Made by a program: the position numbers and the translations under genes
Shown: one piece after another, positions 57,582 through 64,000 of the stretch
Numbering within the stretch: position 1 is the stretch's first letter
Layout of the letters: each line of letters opens with the position of its first letter
The notes under the pieces: generated by a model
The model's input: the letters and a program-made list of their open reading frames with translations, nothing else
Told to the model about the DNA's origin: nothing
Database searches by the model: none
Assembly: GCF_900233005.1 (NCBI RefSeq)
Contig: NZ_LT960612.1
Span: 744,001 to 808,000 of the forward strand
DNA: 64,000 nucleotides
DNA from: Vibrio tapetis subsp. tapetis
GTDB taxonomy: Bacteria; Pseudomonadota; Gammaproteobacteria; Enterobacterales; Vibrionaceae
Direction of reading: 5' to 3'

Positions 57582-58624
57582 TATGAACGATCCGCCGCTG
57601 GTTTCACGTCTACTTCAAGACCTGGGTAAAGTTTCATTGTGCCGCTGATGATCACTTGGTCGTTAACTTCTAAGCCGCGTACCAATTCATCTTTTTTGTG
57701 CTGACCAATTGATTGAACGCGTTTTTGTGCAACAACCCCCTCTTCAACGGTCAATACGTAGCGACCTTGGCGATCGGTTAATACTGCTGACTGAGGAATC
57801 ACGATGTTGCCGTGACCATTGATGTTTTTAAGGGTCACTTTGCCAAACTGGCCATCAAGCAAAGCGCCTGAGTTTTCGAAGCGGTAGCGAACGCGTAGTG
57901 TGCTCTTTGTTGGGTCGATAGCACCATCAATGGCAAACAGTTTGCCAGATTCTTGGTAATGAGCAGAAGCAACGGCCAGTTCCGCCGATAGATCTTCTAT
58001 GTGAGTAATGAAGTGGTCGTTACTTGGAAGTTCTACAATCGCATCGATGTTGTTGTCATTGATGATGTCACAAACTGGGCTGCCCGCCTGAACGTGTTGA
58101 CCTTGGTCTAAATACAGGTCAATAACCTTGCCTGTCGATTTCGCACGAATATTGGTGCGTTCTAGCGCTAGAGCCGCTCGTTCTGCATGCACTTTAGCAA
58201 GCTTCATGGTTGCTTTTGCCTGGTGGAAAATGGTTAAGACTGAATCGTGTTTAGATTGCGACATGCCGCCTTTTTTGATTAGGGTTTCAGCTCCTTTTCG
58301 ATCGTTGTCTGCTTGATTGTATGCCGCTTTGGCTAAATCTAAATTGGCGAGAGCTTCTTGCAAGTTCAATTGATAATCGCGGTCGTCCAACTTAATGAGA
58401 ACCTCACCCTTTTGCACATGTTGACCATTGCGGACCATCTTATGAGTGATAGCGCCAGAAGTTTGAGATATGACTGCAATGTGTTGAGATGCAATTAAAG
58501 AGGTGCTGTAAGTTTTACTTTGAAATACGGGTTGGTACTGGGCGTTTATTACAGAAACTTCGGTTGCAGCCATACTTAGGGCAGGGACTGCGCAAAGCAG
58601 AGCAATGAGATGAGTTTTTGCCAT
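57581..58624 (-). CDS. RND efflux periplasmic adaptor (membrane fusion protein)
   Basis: 347 residues. Signal peptide MAKTHLIALLCAVPALSMAA with no lipobox cysteine, so it may be a non-lipidated adaptor. The lipoyl halves (HIAVISQTSGAITHKMVRNGQHVQKGEVLIKLDDRDYQ; ALERTNIRAKSTGKVIDLYLDQGQHVQAGSPVCDII) surround a helical hairpin (about 90-150), and a beta-barrel domain follows (LRVRYRFENSGALLDGQFGKV, VVIPQSAVLTDRQGRYVLTV). It bridges the permease and a TolC-type channel and is translationally coupled to the permease gene. Confidence 0.93.
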   Translation of the reverse strand: MAKTHLIALLCAVPALSMAATEVSVINAQYQPVFQSKTYSTSLIASQHIAVISQTSGAITHKMVRNGQHVQKGEVLIKLDDRDYQLNLQEALANLDLAKAAYNQADNDRKGAETLIKKGGMSQSKHDSVLTIFHQAKATMKLAKVHAERAALALERTNIRAKSTGKVIDLYLDQGQHVQAGSPVCDIINDNNIDAIVELPSNDHFITHIEDLSAELAVASAHYQESGKLFAIDGAIDPTKSTLRVRYRFENSGALLDGQFGKVTLKNINGHGNIVIPQSAVLTDRQGRYVLTVEEGVVAQKRVQSIGQHKKDELVRGLEVNDQVIISGTMKLYPGLEVDVKPAADRS

Positions 58625-58885
58625 GTGAACTCCAAAGTGTTAGATAATGTTAGTGATACGGAACATGGCTTCAGTATTTCATTATGTGTCAGTAAATTAA
58701 TTGCGCAGGGTCAATAAATACCTCTATGGTTTAATGTAAAACATAGCGTTATTTTATTGGTGTTCATAAGTTGTTGTATGATAAGGTATTTTGAGTTCTG
58801 GTGTTTTTTGATGAATTATATAAAATCTGAGATAGATCACATTTAGATACTTTTTTATACATCTGGTCACAATCTATCACGTTAA

Positions 58886-59764
58886 TTATGAAGATGTTAT
58901 AGCAGTCGTGGCTAAACAAACCTGAACGAGCCATTTCATTTTCGGGCTGTCTTTTTGGCTGCGTCTATAGCTCATTATTTGATTAAATTCGAAGTCAAAG
59001 TTATCTGGTAGAGGGATGGTCCGAGCGCCTTCCGGTATTTGTTCAGCAACGGTGAATGAAAAGTGATTACTTGCACGAATGAGTTGATGGCAGGCGTGAA
59101 TTGATTCGATGCGTACTGCGCGCTCAAAGTGATAGCCGAAGTTTTTAAGTTTCTCGACTAAGTGCAATCGCTTGTCATTCCAACCTGGTGTAAGTAGGCC
59201 GGCAAGCGGATACGCTTGCAATTCGTCCAGTGTTTTAGCTGGATGGTCTTGCCGAACAAAAGCGGCAACTTTTCCTGATATTAAAGGTTGCTGACAAATC
59301 GACTGAGGGAGACTGTCGGTAAAAATATGAATTGCCATATCACCGTCTCCGTTTAGTAGATTGTCTAGCTTTTTATTACTCCAGTGCTCAAGTGTCACCA
59401 TACTGTGGGGGGCTTGGTCTTTGATAGCCAAATAAAGGGCTGCGCCATAGGTTTCCATAAAGTAGCTTTGTAAGTAGATTTTTATTGGTTCTCGATGGGT
59501 TCTGGGGTCAAAACTATCTTTCTGAATACTGTTAATACAGGTTAATACTGAGCGAAAATAGTGGATGTTGTTCTGAAGAAAATAGGTAGGCTCGAACACG
59601 TTTCCAGCCTGTACAAATAAAGGATCATCGAGTTCCTGTTTCAACTTTGCTAGCGTCTTACTGATGGCACTCGATGTTTTGCCCTGCGAATCAGCGACGG
59701 ATTTAACGCTACCCAGATCATACATTTTGACCAATACATCTATGTTACTAATATCGATATTCAT
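58886..59764 (-). CDS. LysR-family transcriptional regulator
   Basis: 292 residues. The N-terminal winged helix (1-60) has NIDVLVKMYDLGSVKSVADSQGKTSSAISKTLAKLKQELDDPLFVQAG. The effector domain follows but is weakly conserved, with GDGDMAIHIFTDSLPQ. It lies about 260 bases upstream of the RND operon on the same strand and so may control it, though LysR genes are more often divergent from their targets. The gap 58625-58885 is AT-rich and shows no hairpin terminator. Confidence 0.85.
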   Translation of the reverse strand: MNIDISNIDVLVKMYDLGSVKSVADSQGKTSSAISKTLAKLKQELDDPLFVQAGNVFEPTYFLQNNIHYFRSVLTCINSIQKDSFDPRTHREPIKIYLQSYFMETYGAALYLAIKDQAPHSMVTLEHWSNKKLDNLLNGDGDMAIHIFTDSLPQSICQQPLISGKVAAFVRQDHPAKTLDELQAYPLAGLLTPGWNDKRLHLVEKLKNFGYHFERAVRIESIHACHQLIRASNHFSFTVAEQIPEGARTIPLPDNFDFEFNQIMSYRRSQKDSPKMKWLVQVCLATTAITSS

Positions 59765-59911
59765 AAAAGGGCTCGTAAAGTTTGGGGGTAATTAGCAACT
59801 GACCCGTTGCCTGTAAGTAAGTTCCTTTCCAAGATGGAAATTCTGCATTTCCTCGTTAATGAGCGCATTTCATTTTAGAGTGACTCCATCGAAACGAAAT
59901 GAGGCATTACC

Positions 59912-60154
59912 ATGAAAAAACTAATTATCGCTTTATCCATCATTTTCTCGACAACGGCTGCCGCAGGAACTTGTGGTCCAAGTGTGAGTGCGGATGCGCC
60001 GTGTTCTACAATGACCGACAATCAAATTCAAAGCGAACGTATCGTTCACCCAGCTTCTATGAATCAAGATGATGACACGACATCTGTACGTTTTACTATG
60101 GCTAATTCAGCGCTGACTCATGAAAAAATGATGGAACCAAACGAAAATCGCTAA
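59912..60154 (+). CDS. Small exported protein of unknown function
   Basis: Eighty residues. A signal peptide MKKLIIALSIIFSTTAAAG is followed by a short mature part with two cysteines (TCGPSVSADAPCSTMTD) close enough to form a small disulfide loop, then a polar acidic region. ATGAGGC lies before the start. I do not recognise the family. It diverges from the LysR-type gene, which may regulate it. Confidence 0.6.
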   Translation: MKKLIIALSIIFSTTAAAGTCGPSVSADAPCSTMTDNQIQSERIVHPASMNQDDDTTSVRFTMANSALTHEKMMEPNENR

Positions 60155-60321
60155 TCGCACATTCAGCCACCTCAGGGATGAGGGGTGTATTTTTATTTTG
60201 ATTTATACGAAACATGTGCCACTAATAACCAGTATTTGTCTATTTTTCAGTTTATTCTTATTGCGCTGATTCTCTATAATGGTTTAAAATCCGCCGTCCT
60301 TTTCTAACCTCAGAATACATC

Positions 60322-60945
60322 ATGATTGATCTCTCAATCCTTCCTGTCTATCTCACGGCAGTGGTTGCTTTATTATTACTCCCTGGCCCTGACATGCTGT
60401 TAATTGCTAGTTCAAGTATAAGCTATGGCCGTAAGGTTGGACTTTTTGCCAGTTTAGGTAATGCCACCTCTGGTATCATCTTGACACTATTGGCTGCTCT
60501 GGGTGTTTCAGCGCTTATTGCTATGAGCCCTATTGCGTTAAAAGTACTGCATATTTTAGGTGGTGCTTATTTGTTAAAAATGGGTTGGGATTGCCTGCGT
60601 TCACAAGCCGCAGAAGCGCCAGATGTTGGGAACGAAAAACAGATGGCTGGCGCATTTTATCAACGCGCTCTCGTTAGTAATTTATTAAACCCTAAAGCCC
60701 TTGTTTTCTTTGTCATGTTCTTACCTCAGTTTGTTTCTGGCAATATTTCAGCAAGTTCTGGTGAGCAAATGTTAGCGCTGGGCTTATTACTTAATGTGCT
60801 GGGCTTAACGTTTAATCTACTCTTGGTAGCTTTAGTCGGGACATTGGGGAAAGGTTTGCTCGAGAATGCTAAATTCAGACAGTACCAACATAAAGTCATG
60901 GGCGGTGTTTTTGTCTTGCTGGCTTTGTGGATGTTAAGCGCTTAG
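60322..60945 (+). CDS. LysE/RhtB-family amino-acid exporter
   Basis: 207 residues, six TMs. The family start is clear: LTAVVALLLLPGPDMLLIASSSISYGRKVGLFASLGNATSGIILTLLAALG, then KVLHILGGAYLLKMGWDCLR and ALVSNLLNPKALVFFVMFLPQFV. It would export amino acids such as threonine, homoserine or leucine; the substrate is not readable. Monocistronic with its own terminator. Confidence 0.92.
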   Translation: MIDLSILPVYLTAVVALLLLPGPDMLLIASSSISYGRKVGLFASLGNATSGIILTLLAALGVSALIAMSPIALKVLHILGGAYLLKMGWDCLRSQAAEAPDVGNEKQMAGAFYQRALVSNLLNPKALVFFVMFLPQFVSGNISASSGEQMLALGLLLNVLGLTFNLLLVALVGTLGKGLLENAKFRQYQHKVMGGVFVLLALWMLSA

Positions 60946-60972
60946 CACCTAGGTTCACTCTATTACGTAACG

Positions 60973-61002
60973 ACGCCTTCTACTTAGAAGGCGTTTTTTT
61001 TT
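60973..61002 (+). terminator. Terminator after the LysE gene
   Basis: ACGCCTTCT and AGAAGGCGT (60986-60994) around ACTT, followed by eight further T. Confidence 0.9.
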
Positions 61003-61184
61003 GGTTTTAGACCTCTGAGTTTGAAGCAGACCAGTGACCGACTTAGATTGAAAACCAGAGCTTTAGTAAAAAAATAGAGTGTTTTTTGAGCGCATTGAGA
61101 GAGGGGTGTTATATTTAATAGGATACCAATAAATATAAATACCCATTTTCATTATTTATGCTCAAGACGATGTAGGAACCAATC

Positions 61185-61640
61185 ATGAATATTGTACAGC
61201 TAACATGGGAGCAAACTGTTCCAGTTAGGCAGGAAGTATTGTGGCCTGGCATGCCTGAAGATTTTTGTTATGTAGTCGGAGATGAACAAGCACAGCACTA
61301 TGGTGTGGAAATTGACGGAGAGTTAGTCACGGTAGCATCGGTTTTTATTGATGAGGATGACGAGACGGCAAGAATTCGTAAATTTGCCACGATTGTAGAT
61401 CATCGGCATGAAGGCTTGGGCAGTGCGCTCTTGGAGCATATTTTGACTGACGTCCAACGGTTTAATGTTCATTATTTCTGGTGTATTTCCCGCGAGTCTA
61501 CTGTCGACTTTTATAAGCGTTTCGGTTTAAAAATTGAAGACGAACGTTTTTCTAAGTGCGGTATTCATTTTTATCGAATGAGTTGCCAGTTAGGTGGAAA
61601 AGAACCGTATTCTTCAAATGGTGTAACGCTTCATTCCTGA
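61185..61640 (+). CDS. GNAT-family N-acetyltransferase
   Basis: 151 residues. It resembles ElaA/YjcF-like GNAT proteins: TWEQTVPVRQEVLWPGMPEDFCYVVGDEQAQHYGVEIDGELVTVASVFID, then the acetyl-CoA segment IVDHRHEGLGSALLEHILTDV and STVDFYKRFGLKIEDERFSKCGIHFYRM. Substrate unknown. Starts behind GTAGGAACC. Confidence 0.85.
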   Translation: MNIVQLTWEQTVPVRQEVLWPGMPEDFCYVVGDEQAQHYGVEIDGELVTVASVFIDEDDETARIRKFATIVDHRHEGLGSALLEHILTDVQRFNVHYFWCISRESTVDFYKRFGLKIEDERFSKCGIHFYRMSCQLGGKEPYSSNGVTLHS

Positions 61641-61959
61641 AACTGCTTCCACAACTCCTGCTACTAGACCCTTTTTTAGAAGCACTGGCTTGTCGGTGCT
61701 TTATTGATCTCGCTTTACTCTTCATTAATCCATATAACTATCATCAATTTATATTGGTGTTTTTTTAACCCAATTTTTTAATTTCTTCCAACTTTAGTGC
61801 TTGAACGGGCATGTTAAGTGATAAAAACTCTAATTTGGTTAAAATAAATGATTGAAGTTCTATTTTTTAGCAGTTAGGTTAAAGGGAAGGATAAAAAACA
61901 CCATCGCATATATAAGCAATAAAAGGTGTTTACGCTAAATTAAACAGGATGATGTAAGT
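61641..61959. other. Interval before aroG: weak terminator, possible leader peptide
   Basis: AGCACTG (61681-61687) / CGGTGCT (61694-61700) with TTTATT is a weak terminator for the GNAT gene. A short reading from the ATG at 61849 gives MIEVLFFSS, with two consecutive Phe codons. An inverted repeat AAACACC (about 61896) / GGTGTTT (61925-61931) follows, and TGTTTA / TAAACA (61927-61946) lies next to the ribosome site. None of these forms a clear attenuator. Confidence 0.35.
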
Positions 61960-63012
61960 ATGTACCAAACCGACGACGTTCGTATCAACAAAGTTAAAGA
62001 GCTTCTACCACCAGTAGCGGTATTAGAAAAGTATGCAACAACTGAAGTTGCCGCTTCTACTACGTTTGAAGCTCGTCAGGCCATTCACAATATCTTAGAA
62101 GATAAAGATGACCGCCTATTGGTTATCGTTGGCCCATGTTCAATTCACGATACTGAGGCTGCACTGGAATACGGTAAAAAGCTCAAAGTGTTACGTGATG
62201 AATTGGGTGATAAGTTAGAAATCGTCATGCGTGTTTATTTTGAGAAGCCGCGCACAACTGTTGGTTGGAAAGGGCTGATCAACGACCCTTATTTAAATGA
62301 TACTTACAAGCTAAACGATGGTCTGCGTATTGGTCGTAAGTTGTTGTTAGACTTGACAGATATGGGCATGCCAACGGCAAGTGAATTTTTAGATATGATC
62401 ACGCCTCAGTATGTGGGTGATTTGATTAGCTGGGGTGCTATCGGTGCACGTACGACTGAATCTCAAGTTCACCGTGAACTGTCTTCTGGTCTGTCTTGCC
62501 CTGTTGGTTTTAAAAATGGTACAGACGGTAACATTAAGATAGCGTCAGATGCTATTCGTAGTGCTGGTGCTTCCCACCACTTTTTGTCGGTTACTAAGTA
62601 CGGTCACTCTGCAATCATAGAGACCGCTGGCAACCCAGACTGCCACATTATTTTACGTGGTGGTAAAGAGCCAAACTACAGTGCTGAACACGTTGCTTCT
62701 ATTAAAGATGAACTACAAGCGTCGGGCTTGCCACAAAAAGTGATGATTGATTTTAGCCATGCAAATAGCTCTAAACAATACAAGCGTCAAATGGTGGTAG
62801 CGGAAGACGTTTCTGCACAATTAGCCGCTGGTGAGCAAGCCATTTTTGGCGTGATGATTGAATCACACATTGTTGAAGGTCGTCAGGATTTGGTTGATGG
62901 CAATGCGCCAACTTATGGTCAGTCTATTACCGATGCGTGTATTGGTTGGGATGATACTGAAGTGGTATTGCGTCAACTTGCAAGTGCGGTTGAAGCACGC
63001 CGCAACGCGTAA
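61960..63012 (+). CDS. aroG: 3-Deoxy-7-phosphoheptulonate (DAHP) synthase
   Basis: 350 residues, AroF/AroG type I alpha. It condenses PEP with erythrose-4-phosphate, the first step to aromatic amino acids. MYQTDDVRINKVKELLPPVAVLEKY matches the N-terminal extension used in feedback inhibition. Then DDRLLVIVGPCSIHDTEAALEYG, VMRVYFEKPRTTVGWKGLINDP, IGARTTESQVHRELSSGLSCPVGFKNGTDGN, DFSHANSSKQY and GVMIESHIVEGRQ. AroG (Phe-sensitive) is favoured over AroF by overall resemblance, but the inhibitor class is not certain. Confidence 0.9.
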   Translation: MYQTDDVRINKVKELLPPVAVLEKYATTEVAASTTFEARQAIHNILEDKDDRLLVIVGPCSIHDTEAALEYGKKLKVLRDELGDKLEIVMRVYFEKPRTTVGWKGLINDPYLNDTYKLNDGLRIGRKLLLDLTDMGMPTASEFLDMITPQYVGDLISWGAIGARTTESQVHRELSSGLSCPVGFKNGTDGNIKIASDAIRSAGASHHFLSVTKYGHSAIIETAGNPDCHIILRGGKEPNYSAEHVASIKDELQASGLPQKVMIDFSHANSSKQYKRQMVVAEDVSAQLAAGEQAIFGVMIESHIVEGRQDLVDGNAPTYGQSITDACIGWDDTEVVLRQLASAVEARRNA

Positions 63013-63070
63013 TTAGCGAAGATATTGTCGCATACGGAGCATCAGGACTCTGATGAATGTGTTAAATGAA

Positions 63071-63097
63071 GAGTAGCGTATTCGCTGCTCTTTTTTT
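63071..63097 (+). terminator. Terminator after aroG
   Basis: GAGTAGCG-TATT-CGCTGCTC (one G-U pair) with seven T. Lies 58 bases after the stop. Confidence 0.85.
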
Positions 63098-63166
63098 ATG
63101 TCTATTGATCTGCGGCTGTCACTGTTACTGAGCGACTAGAGCTTACGGTTTTTTCTTTTATTCGAC

Positions 63167-63193
63167 AAAAAGCCAGCGCATTAGCACTGGCTT
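63167..63193 (-). terminator. Terminator after the outer-membrane-like gene
   Basis: AAGCCAGCGC (63170-63179) pairs with GCACTGGCTT (63184-63193); on the minus strand the stem runs into TTTTTG. Confidence 0.8.
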
Positions 63194-63217
63194 GCATTCG
63201 CAGAGTGTTCTTAAGAC

Positions 63218-63931
63218 TTAGAAGTAGTAAGAAACACCCGCTTTGATTTGGTTGTCGTCTGACTTCTGACCCATAACGTGAGTTGAAGTGTGAGCGACTT
63301 TGATGTCACCCCACCACAGACCATTATTAGAAAGAGGTTGGCCGTATGAAAGCTCAAACTTCTTAATCGTCATTTTGTCGTTAACGTTAGTGTATTGAGG
63401 TTGAATCATCAGGTATTTACCTGCGTCATCTAGGTATACAGAAGCGATGAGGTTTGCTTGGTAACCCGTTTCAGATGCGTTGTCTTTGCTCAATGTTACG
63501 TGAGCAAGATTTGGGAAGATAGCTAACCAATCTAGCCCTGTTTCAACTTTTGCGATTGCGCCGATGGCCACAAGATCAAAATCACCGGTATGGTTTTTGA
63601 TGTAATCAACAGAAACACCCACTTTAGAGATGACGTTCCACTCAACGTCTTGCGTACCGAATAAACGTGCACGGGTACTATTCGCAGTATCTTCGTGATC
63701 TTCTGCTTGTTGGTAAGAGCGAGAGTGCTCTAACAAACCAAGGTAGTTGAATTTTTCAGTCAGGTTACCAGCGATACCACCTGTAAGGGTGTAATCTTTG
63801 TTGCCCGCTTGGCCCCAAAGGAAAGTATTCGTTTGCGTGACATCTGCCGGATCAATTTGGGTTTCTTCTGCCATTACTAGGTTAGGAGCAAGAGCGAATG
63901 TTAAGCCTGTCGCTAAAAGTAGCTTTTTCAT
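63218..63931 (-). CDS. Probable outer-membrane beta-barrel protein
   Basis: 237 residues. The signal peptide MKKLLLATGLTFALAPNLVMA is followed by alternating amphipathic strands (KDYTLTGGIAGNLTEKFNYLGLLEHS, YLMIQPQYTNVNDKMTIKKFELSYGQPL, DDNQIKAGVSYYF) and the C-terminal aromatic residue F after YY, as the Bam machinery requires. About ten strands can be counted. No known porin is recognised; similar uncharacterised proteins occur in Vibrio. Single gene, promoter in 63932-64000. Confidence 0.75.
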   Translation of the reverse strand: MKKLLLATGLTFALAPNLVMAEETQIDPADVTQTNTFLWGQAGNKDYTLTGGIAGNLTEKFNYLGLLEHSRSYQQAEDHEDTANSTRARLFGTQDVEWNVISKVGVSVDYIKNHTGDFDLVAIGAIAKVETGLDWLAIFPNLAHVTLSKDNASETGYQANLIASVYLDDAGKYLMIQPQYTNVNDKMTIKKFELSYGQPLSNNGLWWGDIKVAHTSTHVMGQKSDDNQIKAGVSYYF

Positions 63932-64000
63932 ATCGATAATCTCTATTACTGTATAGTTGATGGTAACGAGATTATATCCCGCATAGTTTCATATTAAACC

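Noticed and set aside
61927..61946. TyrR-box-like TGTTTA/TAAACA before aroG
   Set aside because: TyrR boxes are TGTAAA-N6-TTTACA; here the sequence and spacing differ and the site overlaps the ribosome site.
1..64000. tRNA or rRNA genes and intact insertion sequences
   Set aside because: No cloverleaf-like or rRNA sequence and no transposase or integrase reading was recognised by eye; a covariance search would be needed to exclude small RNAs.

Overview
The window reads as chromosomal DNA of a marine gammaproteobacterium, most probably a Vibrio. The reasons are the FabR-type operator before an acyl desaturase, the AroG, PepT, LysE, YgjV and CodBA proteins, many methyl-accepting chemotaxis proteins (MCPs), GGDEF proteins and hybrid kinases, and a moderate GC content. 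This is an inference from protein resemblance. No rRNA, tRNA, CRISPR array, integrase or intact insertion sequence was seen.

Left part (1-12 kb), accessory in character. A partial MocR-type regulator diverges from an EamA-family exporter. Next comes an AT-rich cassette: a 282-residue protein with a C-terminal hydrophobic hairpin resembling membrane-disrupting type VI effectors of the Tme type, followed by three paralogous small membrane proteins that are candidate immunity proteins, with an unrelated small membrane gene among them. A convergent 637-residue protein rich in alternating small residues follows. After a decayed hutB remnant and three small cytoplasmic genes comes a second notable unit: a restriction-modification-type controller (C) protein with a C-box operator, translationally coupled to a large PD-(D/E)XK nuclease-like plus DUF2075 helicase-like protein. 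No methyltransferase is visible beside it.

Middle (12-28 kb), metabolic. codBA (cytosine import and deamination) has a PurR-like operator. An acyl desaturase has a FabR-like operator. A complete hexuronate pathway follows: uxuA, uxuR, a three-part TRAP transporter, uxuB, uxaC, kdgK, eda and ygjV. Its divergent control region holds several TTGGT/ACCAA operators and a canonical CRP site. A further perfect operator of the same type lies about 1.2 kb beyond the cluster, before an unknown gene.

Signalling block (28-49 kb). A symporter-histidine kinase, a giant hybrid kinase, and a receiver-ATPase protein whose H-box histidine is asparagine lie together. Beyond them are an alpha-amylase, two MCPs, a solute-sensing GGDEF protein, a second CodB-type permease, a GNAT enzyme and a membrane diguanylate cyclase. 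Four of these genes (symporter-kinase, amylase, one MCP, solute-binding GGDEF) are each interrupted by a single frameshift or nonsense codon. This is either real decay or phase variation, or sequence error.

Right part (49-64 kb), housekeeping and transport. It holds a methyltransferase, an NTF2-like protein, PepT, a MATE exporter divergent from an AraC regulator, an RND efflux pair with a LysR-type gene upstream, a small secreted protein, a LysE exporter, a GNAT enzyme, DAHP synthase and an outer-membrane-like protein. Heptameric GGCNNNA-type repeats abut or include the stop codons of codA, pepT/MATE and the AraC gene.
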